NCBI RefSeq assembly: GCF_019219825.1
Contig: NZ_JAHUXH010000034.1
Span: 1-64,000, forward strand
DNA length: 64,000 nucleotides
Origin: Streptomyces sp. TRM70350
Lineage (GTDB): Bacteria; Actinomycetota; Actinomycetes; Streptomycetales; Streptomycetaceae
Direction: 5' to 3'
Shown here piece by piece: positions 1 through 9,199 of this stretch. Under the pieces are notes generated by a model. The model searched no databases and had not been told where the DNA came from. It saw only the letters and a list, made by a program, of their open reading frames with translations. A program made the position numbers and the translations under genes. The stretch's first letter is position 1. Every line of letters starts with the position of its first letter.

Positions 1-112
1 TTAGGCCGCTTCCCTGCGATCCGATCCGCCGGACAGGCCCGAGCAGTCGCGGCCTCCAGTCGGTCGTCGCGGCTCCGGCGCCCTACGAGCCGGAGCCGCA
101 CCGCTCACGCTG

Positions 113-721
113 TCAGTAGAGCTTCTTGACGGCCTTCACGGCCGTCGCCTTGAAGTCGGCGACCTGGGCGTGCTGGAACGTGCCCATCTGCGCCCACTTG
201 ACGACCGTCACGGTCCTGCCGTCCCGGCCGACCGAGAACAGGGCGATGTCGGAGGCGCCCCATTCCTGCAGCGTGTGGATGCCGTAGACGTGGGCGCCCT
301 CCTCGACGTTCAGTCGGCCGTAGTACTTCTTGGCCGCGGTCATGTCCGGGTACTGCTCCATCAGCTTCTTGGCACAGTCGGCGAGATCCTTGCGCAGCAG
401 CGCGGCGAACTCCTTGGCCCGCCGCTCGTTCCGCTCCACCACCGTGACCTGCAGGGCGTTGGTGTCGAACTCCGTCCAGTACGAGCGGTGCGTGGCGATC
501 GACGGCAGCGCCTCACCGACGCAGACGGGCAGCGGGTCCGGCTGCCCGGCGGTGACGGGCCCGGCGTACCAGGGCGATGTCGGGTGCGGCGGCAGCTCGC
601 CCGGCGCCAGGAACCGGGGTGTGCCGGAGGCGGCCGGGCCGGCGGTCGCCGGGACAGCGGTCAGGGCGACAGCGGCCCCTGCCGCCAGGGCGGCGATGCC
701 AAGTCGGACACGGACGTTCAT
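113..721 (-). CDS. Secreted protein of unknown function
   Basis: The product has 202 residues. It opens with a typical Sec signal peptide: a basic start, a hydrophobic run over about residues 7-22, and an Ala-rich cleavage region near residue 27. The mature part is mostly polar and has only two cysteines (residues 67 and 116), which could form a disulfide. I recognise no catalytic motif or named domain. Its C-terminal half has the mixed strand/helix look of small extracellular sensor-like domains, but this is only an impression. The neighbour at 917-1372 is also a small secreted protein on the same strand, 195 bases upstream, so each may have its own promoter. Function unknown. Confidence 0.75.
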   Translation of the reverse strand: MNVRVRLGIAALAAGAAVALTAVPATAGPAASGTPRFLAPGELPPHPTSPWYAGPVTAGQPDPLPVCVGEALPSIATHRSYWTEFDTNALQVTVVERNERRAKEFAALLRKDLADCAKKLMEQYPDMTAAKKYYGRLNVEEGAHVYGIHTLQEWGASDIALFSVGRDGRTVTVVKWAQMGTFQHAQVADFKATAVKAVKKLY

Positions 722-916
722 GTTTCCCCCAGAGTGTCGTGCGCTTTCGCGGCGTTACGTTTCGTACGACCCGCTTCGACGGGCGTTCGTTGCCCTCGCC
801 GGTGCCACGACTTCGTCCCATACGTCATCAAGACGTAACAGGGTCATGATCGCCTGTTTGTGTGATGTGTCCGGTCGGCGACCCGTGCGACGCCCCTACC
901 CGGAGCCGTCCTCGGC

Positions 917-1372
917 TCAGCTCCACAAGGGGTACGTGACCACCTTCGGGAACCCCTCCGGCCTGCCGTCCGTGTAAGTCAGGCTGATCTTGCCGTACTG
1001 CCGCAGGTCCGGGTTCTTCTTCCACGGCTTCGGGTCGTCCAGCCGCACCGTCACGGCGTACGAGTGGAACCGGCCCGCCGCGCAGTACGGCTTGCAGTCG
1101 TTGACCCAGTTGACGCCCTTGGCCACCGCCGCGTGCCCGTCCCAGCGCGACCACTCCAGGGAGGCGAGACGGCTGTTGCCGTCGCCGCAGGCCAGCATGA
1201 ACTCGGCGGGACGCGTCGTGGGGCGCCAGAAGCAGTCGACCAGCACGGGATCCTTCGCCTGCTGCTGCGTCGTGCGCGCGTTCGACGGAGCTCCGGAGGC
1301 GGTGCCCAAGGTCGCTGTGAGCGCTGCCGCGGCGCAGAGCGTGATGGCCGCCCGCATGCTGTGCCTCTTCAT
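917..1372 (-). CDS. Small secreted cysteine-containing protein
   Basis: The product has 151 residues with an N-terminal signal peptide (basic start MKRHSMR, hydrophobic core about residues 8-27). The mature chain holds four cysteines, near residues 47, 62, 93 and 97, consistent with two disulfides in an extracellular protein. It is rich in Trp, Lys and Asp and shows no enzyme motif that I recognise. The first Met lies at 1370-1372; a second in-frame Met follows five codons later, so the exact start is not certain. It reads toward the other secreted gene at 113-721. Exported protein, function unknown. Confidence 0.7.
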   Translation of the reverse strand: MKRHSMRAAITLCAAAALTATLGTASGAPSNARTTQQQAKDPVLVDCFWRPTTRPAEFMLACGDGNSRLASLEWSRWDGHAAVAKGVNWVNDCKPYCAAGRFHSYAVTVRLDDPKPWKKNPDLRQYGKISLTYTDGRPEGFPKVVTYPLWS

Positions 1373-1624
1373 GTCTGCTCCCCGCCGTCGTCCTGCGTCC
1401 GCGCTGCCTGTGCGCCGCGTCTGTGCGCCGCCTTGTCCGGGTCGACTCGTTCCGACGCTACGACCGTGTGGGGGAACGCACCACTCGAACGGAGCAGAGC
1501 GGCCGGCCTCGGTGCGCCGGGTGCTGCGCCGCGATCCCGGCCCCCTCTACATCGGCCCTGCCCCGCATGAGACCTTGGAACCGCACGGACGGCGACCCGG
1601 CCGGACGCGTCTGGAGGGGGACCT

Positions 1625-3019
1625 GTGGGATCGACATCGGCGGAGTGGCGGCACAGCCGGCAGATCTGGGCCGCCAGGGGAGCCCTCGCGGCGGCGGCCG
1701 TGGCAGTGCTGCTGCCGCTGGTGCAGGGCGGTGTGGGCGGCCTGGTCCTGCTCGTCGTGGGCCTCGCGGGCCTCGGCCTCACCTGTGCCGCGTTGTGGTG
1801 GGCCCTGTCCCGCCGAGGGGCCGCGCGGGTCGCCGCCGCCCTGCTGGCCGTCGCCGCCCCCGTCGGCGTCGTCGCGCTCTTCGAGCGGGCGAACCTGCTG
1901 TGGGTGGTCACCGTCTCCGGGCTGCTGTGGTGCGCGGCCGTGTGGAGCGGCCGATACGCACTGCGCAGCACCGGCCTGCGGCAGGGGCGACTCAAGGAGT
2001 ACCGGACCCCGCCCCCCAAGCGCCCCTTCCTCCTGCTCAATCCGCGCTCGGGCGGCGGCAAGGTGGAGAAGTTCGCGCTGCGCGAGAAGGCCGAGAGCCT
2101 CGGTGCCCGGGTCGTGCTGCTCGACCCCGAGCACCACCAGGACGTCGCCGCGCTCGCGCGGCAGGCCGTGGCCGACGGCGCCGACCTCCTGGGTGTCGGG
2201 GGCGGTGACGGTACACAGGCGCTGGTCGCGGCGGTGGCCGCGAAGCACGGACTGCCGTTCCTGGTGATCTCGGCCGGCACCCGCAACCACTTCGCCATGG
2301 ACCTCGGCCTGGACCGCGACGACCCCGCCGCCTGCCTCGACGCGCTCACGGACGGCGTCGAACTCCGTGTGGACCTGTGCTTCGCGAACGACCGCCCGTT
2401 CGTCAACAACGCGTCCTTCGGGGTGTACGGCGCGGTCGTGCAGAGCCCCGGCTACCGCGACGACAAGGTCGGTACGGCGCTGGAGCTGCTGCCCGACCTG
2501 CTCACCCGGCAGCGCGGCCCGCGCCTGACCGCCCACGCCGACGGCACGACGTTCACCGATCCACAGGCCGTGCTGGTGAGCAACAACCCCTACCGCATCG
2601 ACGACCCCCTCGGTTTCGGCCGGCGCCAGCGGCTGAACTCCGGCAGGCTCGGGGTGCTCTCCGTGAAGGTGGACAGCGCCATCGAGGCGGCCGAGCTGCT
2701 GCTCGACCCACAGGGGTTCGGGGCGCTCACCGCCCACGAGGTGATCATCGACGCCGACGGGCCGCAGCTGGAGGTCGGCCTCGACGGCGAGGCGGTCACC
2801 CTGAGCACCCCCGTGCGCTGCCGCATCGAACGCCGTGCCCTGCGCGTACGCGTCCCCCGCGAGCGGCCCGGCGTCCCCGACCTGCCGCCCCGCCTGGACT
2901 GGCGCCGACTGCGCAAGCTGGCGGCCGCGGTGGGTCGTACGGCCGTACCCGCACGCTCCTGGCCGACCGGCCGCCCGCACCGCGACGAACCGGCACACCG
3001 GGACGATCAGGCGGCCTGA
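1625..3019 (+). CDS. Membrane-linked diacylglycerol kinase family lipid kinase
   Basis: The 464-residue product has an N-terminal membrane region with hydrophobic stretches at about residues 18-62 and 70-107. A DAGK catalytic domain follows from about residue 132. The family signatures are clear: a nucleotide-binding NPRSGGG at 139-145 and the GGGDGT loop at 192-197. The C-terminal beta-sandwich lobe runs to about residue 420. Family members phosphorylate diacylglycerol, sphingoid or other lipid alcohols with ATP; the substrate cannot be told from sequence. The GTG start at 1625 is chosen because a strong GGAGGGGG ribosome site sits 5 bases upstream. The four-part membrane N-terminus is an addition to the soluble DgkB/YegS core and should place the enzyme at the inner face of the membrane. 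Confidence 0.9.
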   Translation: MGSTSAEWRHSRQIWAARGALAAAAVAVLLPLVQGGVGGLVLLVVGLAGLGLTCAALWWALSRRGAARVAAALLAVAAPVGVVALFERANLLWVVTVSGLLWCAAVWSGRYALRSTGLRQGRLKEYRTPPPKRPFLLLNPRSGGGKVEKFALREKAESLGARVVLLDPEHHQDVAALARQAVADGADLLGVGGGDGTQALVAAVAAKHGLPFLVISAGTRNHFAMDLGLDRDDPAACLDALTDGVELRVDLCFANDRPFVNNASFGVYGAVVQSPGYRDDKVGTALELLPDLLTRQRGPRLTAHADGTTFTDPQAVLVSNNPYRIDDPLGFGRRQRLNSGRLGVLSVKVDSAIEAAELLLDPQGFGALTAHEVIIDADGPQLEVGLDGEAVTLSTPVRCRIERRALRVRVPRERPGVPDLPPRLDWRRLRKLAAAVGRTAVPARSWPTGRPHRDEPAHRDDQAA

Positions 3020-3126
3020 TCTCCCGCGTCCCCTGCGATGGCATCCGTCACATCCGCTTCACGCAGGACAGCACGCCTGGTAGACGTGGCTGGGCCAGCA
3101 TGTTCCCCCGTGAAAGCACCGCCCCC

Positions 3127-3378
3127 ATGGATGACAGCCCCACCCCCGACCTCGTGCCCTTCACCATCGACCTGACGCGGGAGGAAGCCCGTCGACGGGC
3201 CGAGGTGATGGCGGCGCTCGGGCCCGACTGGGACCCCGTGGCCGCGCTGCGGTCGGAGGAGGCTGCCCACGCCCTGCTGTACTCCGGCCTCAGCGAGGAG
3301 CAGGAGCGGACGTACGCCATGCTGGTGGCGGCCGGTGTGCTGCCGGGGCGGGACGCGGGCGATGCGGCTGCCCATTGA
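3127..3378 (+). CDS. Small acidic protein of unknown function
   Basis: The product has 83 residues and a conserved-looking helical core: a DLTREEARRRAEVMAALG segment, then an acidic helix with SEEAAHALLYSGLSEEQ and a terminal GVLPG. It resembles a small actinobacterial family of unknown function (possibly DUF6400, which I could not check). It has no cysteine and no membrane segment. An earlier in-frame ATG at 3100 would add nine residues, but neither start has a convincing ribosome site. Its last 17 bases overlap the next gene, a zinc-ribbon protein, so the two are probably translated together. Confidence 0.6.
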   Translation: MDDSPTPDLVPFTIDLTREEARRRAEVMAALGPDWDPVAALRSEEAAHALLYSGLSEEQERTYAMLVAAGVLPGRDAGDAAAH

Positions 3379-3592
3379 CCCACAGGCCGACCGGGCCCGC
3401 CGGGCCTGGGTGCCCTGCCCCGGCTGCGACGACGCCCGCGACTGCGTGACCTGCGCGGCGCGGCGCACCTGCCCGACGCACTGGCGCTACCTGATAGGCA
3501 ACGACGGTCCCCGCGTCCACCTCCAGTGCCCCGGCTGCACCTACACCTGGACCCTCGACACCCGCCCCGGCCGACGCGGCACGACCGGCTGA
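3362..3592 (+). CDS. Small zinc-ribbon protein
   Basis: The product has 76 residues with an array of cysteine pairs: CPGC, a CVTC pair followed by a single Cys-Pro-Thr-His, and a second CPGC near residue 60. These could bind one or two zinc ions. Aromatic residues after the last pair (Thr-Tyr-Thr-Trp) are typical of ribbon folds. The start ATG lies inside the preceding gene (17-base overlap), pointing to coupled translation. The gene ends 22 bases from the convergent hypE. A link to hydrogenase maturation is possible only by position. Function unknown. Confidence 0.6.
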   Translation: MRLPIDPQADRARRAWVPCPGCDDARDCVTCAARRTCPTHWRYLIGNDGPRVHLQCPGCTYTWTLDTRPGRRGTTG

Positions 3593-3614
3593 CGCAGCGC
3601 CCGGAGCGGGCCGG

Positions 3615-4682
3615 TCAGCAGATCCGCGGCAGCTGCTCGCCCAGCGGCATGTCCACCACCCGCGTCCCGCCGAGCCCGGTGCGGGCCACGACCATGCCCG
3701 GATGGTCCGCGACCACCTCGCCGATGATCGCCGCCTCGGACCCCCGCTCGTGCGCCCGCATCGCGGCGAGGACCGCGTCGGCGTGCTCGCGGGGGACGAA
3801 GGCGACGAGCTTGCCCTCGTTCGCCACATACATCGGGTCGAGGCCCAGCATGGCGCAGGCACTGGCCACAGGGGCCGGTACCGGCACCGCACGCTCCTGC
3901 ACGACGATCCCGGTCCCCGAGGCCGTGGCGATCTCGTTGAGGGAGGCGGCCAGGCCCCCGCGGGTGGGGTCACGCAGCACCCGCAGGTCCGGGGTGACGG
4001 CGAGCATCGCCTCGACCAGCCCGCCGAGCGGCGCGCAGTCGCTGACGATCTCGACCTCGAACCGCAGGTTCTCCCGCTCGCTCATGATGGCCACGCCGTG
4101 CACGCCGACGGCCCCGCTGACGATGACGACGTCCCCGGGAACGACCCGCTCGGGGCGCAGGTCGACGCCGGACTGGATCAGGCCGATGCCGGAGGTGTTG
4201 ATGTAGACGCCGTCGCCGTGCCCGGCCTCGACGACCTTCGTGTCACCCGTCACGACCCGCACTCCGGCCGCGTGGGCGGCGGCACCGAGCGCCTCGGCCA
4301 CCCTGGCGACGGTGTCGATCCCGACGCCCTCCTCCAGGATGAGCCCGCACGAGAGGAAGGCCGGGCGGGCGCCGCTCATGGCCAGGTCGTTGACCGTGCC
4401 GTTGACGGCGAGGTCACCGATGCTGCCGCCGGGGAAGAACAGCGGCCGCACGACGAAGGAGTCCGTGGAGAAGGCGAGCCGCGCACCGCCCAGCTCGACG
4501 GTCGCGGAGTCGGTCGGCGGAGCCGGTTCCCGCCCACCGAGCGCGGGCACGATGACCTGCTCGACGAGCTCGGCCGACAGGGCCCCGCCCCCGCCGTGGC
4601 CCATCACCACGCGCGGCCGGTCCCGCAGGGGCGCCGGGCAGGTCCAGGAGAGCATGTCCGGCGCGGCGGTGGTCTCAGACAA
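3615..4682 (-). CDS. hypE: Hydrogenase maturation protein HypE
   Basis: The product has 355 residues, the usual HypE length. HypE belongs to the PurM/AIR-synthase fold. It accepts a carbamoyl group from HypF on its C-terminal cysteine and dehydrates it with ATP to the thiocyanate that provides the cyanide ligands of the [NiFe] site. The diagnostic PRIC C-terminus is present, with the terminal Cys355 as acceptor. The glycine-rich GHGGGG near residues 28-33 and a Gly-Asp-Thr-Lys motif near residue 145 fit the ATP site. The start overlaps the hypD stop by eight bases, so hypE is the last gene of the coupled operon. It is convergent with the zinc-ribbon gene. Confidence 0.97.
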   Translation of the reverse strand: MSETTAAPDMLSWTCPAPLRDRPRVVMGHGGGGALSAELVEQVIVPALGGREPAPPTDSATVELGGARLAFSTDSFVVRPLFFPGGSIGDLAVNGTVNDLAMSGARPAFLSCGLILEEGVGIDTVARVAEALGAAAHAAGVRVVTGDTKVVEAGHGDGVYINTSGIGLIQSGVDLRPERVVPGDVVIVSGAVGVHGVAIMSERENLRFEVEIVSDCAPLGGLVEAMLAVTPDLRVLRDPTRGGLAASLNEIATASGTGIVVQERAVPVPAPVASACAMLGLDPMYVANEGKLVAFVPREHADAVLAAMRAHERGSEAAIIGEVVADHPGMVVARTGLGGTRVVDMPLGEQLPRIC

Positions 4683-5826
4683 GGGAGCTGCCCTCCTGGC
4701 TCGGAGTCGTCACGGTCACCGGCGTCGCCCGGTCCGGCAGGTCCAGCCGCCGGTACAGGTAGTACGCCGCACAGGCCCCCTCGCTGGACACCATCGTCGC
4801 CCCCAGCGGCGTACGCGGAGTGCACATCGTGCCGAACGCCTCGCACTCGTGCGGCTTCAGCAGCCCCTGCAGCACCTCACCGCTGCGGCACTCCGCAGGC
4901 TCCCGCGTCGTGATGTCCCCGACCTGGAAGCGGTGCTCGGCGTCGTAGTCCCGGTAGCGGTCGGACAGCCGCCAGCCGCTGTCCGGGATGACCCCGATGC
5001 CGCGCCAGGCCCGGTCGGTGACCTCGAAGACGTCGTCCAGCATCGCCCGGGCCGCCCGGTTGCCCTCGGGCCGGACCGCGCGCGGGTAGGCGTTGTCGAC
5101 CGTGTGCTCGCCGCGCTCCAGCTGCCGTACGGTCCGCCGTACGCCCTCCAGGATGTCCAGCGGCTCGAACCCGGTCACCACGATCGGCACCCGGAACCGC
5201 TCCGCGAGCGCCGGGTACTCCTCGACGCCCATCACGCTGCACACATGGCCCGCCGCCAGAAATCCCTGCACCCGGCAGTTCGGCGACTGCATGATCGCCT
5301 CGATCGCGGGCGGCACCCGGACGTGCGAGACGAGCAGGCTGAAGTTGCGGATGCCGCGCCTGCGGGCCTGATGGACCGTCATCGCGTTGGGCGGGGCGGT
5401 CGTCTCGAAGCCGATGCCGAAGAACACGACCTGCCGGTCCGGGTTCTCCTCGGCGATCCGCAGCGCGTCGAGCGGGGAGTACACCACACGTACGTCACCG
5501 CCCTCCCCGCGCACCTGGAACAGGTCACGCCCGGTCCCCGGAACCCGCAGCATGTCACCGAAGGAACAGAAGATCACCCCGGGCCGCGAGGCGATCTCCA
5601 GCGCCTTGTCGATCACCTCCAGCGGCGTCACGCACACGGGACAGCCCGGTCCGTGGATCAACTCGACCTCGTCGGGCAGCAGTTGGTCGATGCCGTGCCG
5701 GATGATGGTGTGGGTCTGGCCGCCGCACACCTCCATCAGCGCCCATGGCCTGGTCACCGTGGCCCGGATGTCGTCGAGCAGCCGCGCCGCCAGCTCCGGG
5801 TCCTGGAACTCGTCGATGTACCTCAC
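4675..5826 (-). CDS. hypD: Hydrogenase maturation protein HypD
   Basis: The product has 383 residues. HypD, an iron-sulfur protein, works with HypC to assemble the Fe(CN)2CO unit from HypE-bound thiocyanate. Key family motifs are present: CGGQTH with Cys34, the GPGCPVC motif with Cys62 and Cys65, and C-terminal cysteines in EFGTMCTP and EGACAAYY that ligate the 4Fe-4S cluster. The frame is open much further upstream, but the true start is the GTG at 5826: the homologous N-terminus (RYIDEFQDP) begins there, and its GTGA overlaps the hypC stop by four bases. Confidence 0.96.
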   Translation of the reverse strand: MRYIDEFQDPELAARLLDDIRATVTRPWALMEVCGGQTHTIIRHGIDQLLPDEVELIHGPGCPVCVTPLEVIDKALEIASRPGVIFCSFGDMLRVPGTGRDLFQVRGEGGDVRVVYSPLDALRIAEENPDRQVVFFGIGFETTAPPNAMTVHQARRRGIRNFSLLVSHVRVPPAIEAIMQSPNCRVQGFLAAGHVCSVMGVEEYPALAERFRVPIVVTGFEPLDILEGVRRTVRQLERGEHTVDNAYPRAVRPEGNRAARAMLDDVFEVTDRAWRGIGVIPDSGWRLSDRYRDYDAEHRFQVGDITTREPAECRSGEVLQGLLKPHECEAFGTMCTPRTPLGATMVSSEGACAAYYLYRRLDLPDRATPVTVTTPSQEGSSLV

Positions 5827-6122
5827 TGCCGCACCTCCCCGGCCTCGGGCTGCGCCGCCCGCGCGGCCTGCTCCCACGGATCGCCGAACTCCTCCTGGAG
5901 CATGCCGAGGGTCTCGAACAGCTCGAGCGTCCGGCGGGCCGACTCCTCGTCCAGCCGTTGCAGGGCGAACCCGACATGGACGATGGCGTACTCGCCGACC
6001 TGGAGGTCCGGCAGGTACTCCACGCACACCTCCTTGACCACACCGCCGAAATCGACGCTGGCCATGCGGGTGCCGTCCCGCTCCTCGATGCCCAGCACTT
6101 TGCCGGGTACTGCCAGGCACAT
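5823..6122 (-). CDS. hypC: Hydrogenase maturation chaperone HypC
   Basis: The product has 99 residues and begins MCLAVPGKVL, the invariant HypC/HybG N-terminus. After removal of Met1, Cys2 carries the iron being fitted with CN and CO ligands and contacts the hydrogenase large-subunit precursor. The rest matches the OB-fold core (GEYAIVHVGFAL). The C-terminus, from about residue 80, is a longer Ala/Gln-rich tail than in the E. coli protein. The start at 6122 is fixed by the MC motif, although an in-frame GTG lies six codons upstream. It overlaps hypD by four bases and starts 10 bases after the hypF stop. Confidence 0.97.
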   Translation of the reverse strand: MCLAVPGKVLGIEERDGTRMASVDFGGVVKEVCVEYLPDLQVGEYAIVHVGFALQRLDEESARRTLELFETLGMLQEEFGDPWEQAARAAQPEAGEVRQ

Positions 6123-6132
6123 ACGTGTCTCC

Positions 6133-8505
6133 TCACTCACTCCATGCGGGTCGGTCCGCCGCGCGGGCCGCCACCACGAGCTGGCCGAGGGCCAGCCCGC
6201 CGTCGTTCGGCGGGATCCGGTGGTGCCGCAGCACGGTGAACCCGTCCGCGCGCAGCCCGCGGGCACAGGCCGAGGACAGCAGCGTGTTGGCGAACACACC
6301 CCCGCTCAGGGCCACCGTCTTCAGCCCCGTCGCCTCGCGGGCCGCACGACACACCGCCCGCACCAGCCGGGCTGCGGCCAGATGAAAACGCGCCGCGACC
6401 ACACCCGCGGGAACGCCCGCCCGTACGTCCTCGGCGACCGCCGCCAGCAAGGGCCCCGGATCGGCGGTGACCGGCTCCGCGCCCGCGAGGCGGAAGCTGT
6501 ACCGCGGGTCGTCGTCCTCGACGACACCGGCGGACACGGCGGCCCCCTCCAGCTCGATCGCGGCCTGCGCCTCGTAGCCGACGTGGTGGCAGACTCCCGC
6601 CAGGGACGACACCGCGTCGAAGAGCCGACCCATGCTGGACGTGGGCACGCAGTTCAGCCCCCGCTCCAACTGCCGGAGCAGCAGCGGAAGTTCCTCGTCC
6701 GGGCAGGCGGCGACACACGGCAGGTCCGGGCCGGGCGGGAGGCCCGCCGCGTGCAGATGCGCCAGCGCCATGCGGTACGGCCGCCGCACCGCCGCGTCCC
6801 CACCGGGCAGCGGCACATACGCCAGGTGCGCGAACCGGCGGAAACCGTCGTAGCCCGCGAGCAGGAACTCACCGCCCCACACGGCCCCGTCGTCCCCGTG
6901 CCCGGTGCCGTCGAAGGCGACCCCGATCACCCTGCTGCCCGCCTGAAGGCCGTGCTCGGCCATGACGGCGGCGACATGCGCGTGATGATGCTGGACCCGC
7001 ACCACAGGGCGCCCGCCCGCGTGCCGCCGCGCCCACGCGCCCGACCGGTACGCCGGGTGGGTATCGGTGACGAGGAGGGCCGGTCCAACGCCCGTGATGG
7101 ACTCCAGCTGCCGCTCCGCGCGGTCGAACGCCCGCTGTGTGGCGAGGTCGTCCATGTCCCCGACGTGGGCGGAGAGCCACGCCTTGTCGCCCTGGCCGAG
7201 GCAGCAGACGTTCTTCAGGTCGCCGCCGACGGCGAGCGCGGGGGACACCGGCACGGGCAGCGTGACCGGCAGCGGCGCGTACCCGCGCGAGCGGCGCAGC
7301 ACCAAGGGCTCGCCGTCGCACACCCGCACGACGGAGTCGTCGCACGGCACGTGAATGGGCCGGTCGTGGGTGAGCCAGGCGTCGGCCAGGCCCGCCAGCC
7401 GTTCGAAGGCCTCACCGTCGTCGGTGACGATGGGCTCGCCGGAGAGGTTGCCGCTCGTCATCACCAGCAGCCGGGGAGCCCCCACACTCCCGAACAGCAG
7501 GTGGTGCACGGGCGTGTACGGCAGCATGACGCCGAGGTCCGGGCTGCCGGGCGCCACGGCGTCGGCGGGCACCGGCGGTGTGTCCCGGACGCCCGGGCGC
7601 CGCCGCATCAGGACGATCGGCCGCACCCGCCCGGTGAGCAACTCCCGTTCGACCGGCCCCACATGTACCAGGTGCTCGACGTCCGTGACATCCCCGGCCA
7701 TGAGGGCGAACGGCTTGTCCCCCCGCGCCTTGCGGCGGCGCAGCCCGGCGACCGCGCCCGGATGCGTCGCGTCGCACGCGAGGTGGTAGCCGCCGACGCC
7801 CTTGACGGCGAGAACGGCCCCCGCGGCGAGCAGGGCGCGCGCGGCCTCGACGGGGTCGCCGCCGGGGGTGTCGCCGTGCGCCACTTCGAGACACAGGCGC
7901 GGGCCGCAGTCCGGGCAGGCGACGGGCTGGGCGTGGAAGCGCCGGTCGGCGGGGTCGTGGTACTCGCGGGTGCACTCGGGGCACAGCGGGAAGCCCGCCA
8001 TCGTCGTGTGCTCACGGTCGTAGGGCAGTCCGGTCACGATGGTGAAGCGCGGCCCGCAGTGCGTGCACGTGATGAAGGGGTGGCGGTGGCGCCGGTCGGC
8101 GGGGTCCGTGAGTTCGGCGAGGCAGTCGGCGCAGGTCGCGGTGTCGGGGGCGACCAGGGTGCGGACGGAACCGGTCGCGCGCGAGGGGATGATGGTGAAG
8201 CCGCTGCCGCCGGCCGGGGGCAGGTCGGTGGCCTGCACCGACTCCACCATCGCGAGCGGCGGGGCGTCGGGCGCGATGCGCGTACAGAACCGATCGACGG
8301 CCTCCGGCGCGCCCTCGACCTCGACGAGCACGCCGTCGCCGGTGTTGGTGACATGGCCGGCGAGCCGGAGATCCGTGGCGAGGCCGTACACGTACGGCCG
8401 GAAACCCACGCCCTGCACCACACCCCGGACGACGACCCGGGCCCGCCGCGCGGCGGGGGCGGTACGGACGTCCGGGACCGCGTCGACCTCCGGCGTCGTG
8501 CTCAC
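6133..8505 (-). CDS. hypF: Carbamoyltransferase HypF
   Basis: The product has 790 residues. HypF makes the carbamoyl group for the cyanide ligands from carbamoyl phosphate and ATP and passes it to HypE. All domains are visible in order: an N-terminal acylphosphatase with QGVGFRPYVY at 31-40; a double zinc finger with Cys pairs at 125/128, 147/150, 175/178 and 197/200; a YrdC-like domain at about 210-390 (KGVGGYHLACDAT); and a Kae1-like C-terminal domain with the metal motif HHHAH. The GTG start at 8505 gives a four-base GTGA overlap with the hypB stop; the open frame upstream is antisense shadow inside hypB. Confidence 0.97.
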   Translation of the reverse strand: MSTTPEVDAVPDVRTAPAARRARVVVRGVVQGVGFRPYVYGLATDLRLAGHVTNTGDGVLVEVEGAPEAVDRFCTRIAPDAPPLAMVESVQATDLPPAGGSGFTIIPSRATGSVRTLVAPDTATCADCLAELTDPADRRHRHPFITCTHCGPRFTIVTGLPYDREHTTMAGFPLCPECTREYHDPADRRFHAQPVACPDCGPRLCLEVAHGDTPGGDPVEAARALLAAGAVLAVKGVGGYHLACDATHPGAVAGLRRRKARGDKPFALMAGDVTDVEHLVHVGPVERELLTGRVRPIVLMRRRPGVRDTPPVPADAVAPGSPDLGVMLPYTPVHHLLFGSVGAPRLLVMTSGNLSGEPIVTDDGEAFERLAGLADAWLTHDRPIHVPCDDSVVRVCDGEPLVLRRSRGYAPLPVTLPVPVSPALAVGGDLKNVCCLGQGDKAWLSAHVGDMDDLATQRAFDRAERQLESITGVGPALLVTDTHPAYRSGAWARRHAGGRPVVRVQHHHAHVAAVMAEHGLQAGSRVIGVAFDGTGHGDDGAVWGGEFLLAGYDGFRRFAHLAYVPLPGGDAAVRRPYRMALAHLHAAGLPPGPDLPCVAACPDEELPLLLRQLERGLNCVPTSSMGRLFDAVSSLAGVCHHVGYEAQAAIELEGAAVSAGVVEDDDPRYSFRLAGAEPVTADPGPLLAAVAEDVRAGVPAGVVAARFHLAAARLVRAVCRAAREATGLKTVALSGGVFANTLLSSACARGLRADGFTVLRHHRIPPNDGGLALGQLVVAARAADRPAWSE

Positions 8506-9197
8506 GCCTCGACCCGGGCCATCACCGGTGCGTGGACGGACGCCCCGTCGGCGGCCGCCAGCGCCCGGTCGACCAGGACACCGGCGCCCTCGCCGCTCCG
8601 CACGGACGTCAGCACCACCTCGACGCCCGGGTTGACCTGCTGGACATGCGCCCGGAAGGCGGCCTCGTCGAACTCGGCCGGTCCGGCCAGGTCGGACTTG
8701 GTGACGAGCACCAGCTGGGCCAGCCCGAACGCCGTCGGGTACTTCAGCGGCTTGTCCTCGCCCTCCGTCACCGACGCCAGCACCACCCGCAGCGACTCGC
8801 CGAGGTCGTACGAGGCGGGGCACACCAGGTTGCCGACGTTCTCCACGAACAGCAGGCGGGTGTCGTCGGGCAGCCACTCGTGCAGATGCCCGGCCAGCAT
8901 GTCCGCCTCCAGATGGCACAGCCCGTCAGTGAGCACCTGCTTGACCGGCACACCCGAACGCGCCAGCCGTACCGCATCGTTCTCGGTGGCCAGGTCCGCG
9001 GTGAGGGCGGCGGTCGGGATGCCGCGCTCCCGGGCGAGCAGCAGCTCCCGCTCCAGCAGGGCCGTCTTGCCGCTGCCCGGGCTGGACAGGAGGTTGACCA
9101 CCGTCGTGCCCCGGGCGGTCAGTTCGGTACGCAGGATGCGGGCCGCCATCGTGTTCTTGGCGAGCACCGCCTGCCGGAGGTCGACTGCGCGGCACAT
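8502..9197 (-). CDS. hypB: Nickel-insertion GTPase HypB
   Basis: The product has 231 residues. HypB is the SIMIBI-class GTPase that, with HypA, inserts nickel into the hydrogenase large subunit. The Walker A motif SSPGSGKT is at 38-45, ENVGNLVCP carries the conserved metal-site cysteine, and TKSDL gives guanine specificity. There is no His-rich N-terminal nickel store, so this is the minimal form. The start follows AAGGAG with an 8-base spacing. That ribosome site lies inside the final codons of the truncated hypA just upstream. Confidence 0.96.
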   Translation of the reverse strand: MCRAVDLRQAVLAKNTMAARILRTELTARGTTVVNLLSSPGSGKTALLERELLLARERGIPTAALTADLATENDAVRLARSGVPVKQVLTDGLCHLEADMLAGHLHEWLPDDTRLLFVENVGNLVCPASYDLGESLRVVLASVTEGEDKPLKYPTAFGLAQLVLVTKSDLAGPAEFDEAAFRAHVQQVNPGVEVVLTSVRSGEGAGVLVDRALAAADGASVHAPVMARVEA

Positions 9198-9199
9198 GG

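Noticed and set aside
1..108. A 35-codon minus-strand frame that begins with GTG after the first secreted gene and ends at base 3
   Set aside because: Composition is Arg/Pro/Gly-rich without any motif, and there is no ribosome site. The stop at the window edge is a coincidence.
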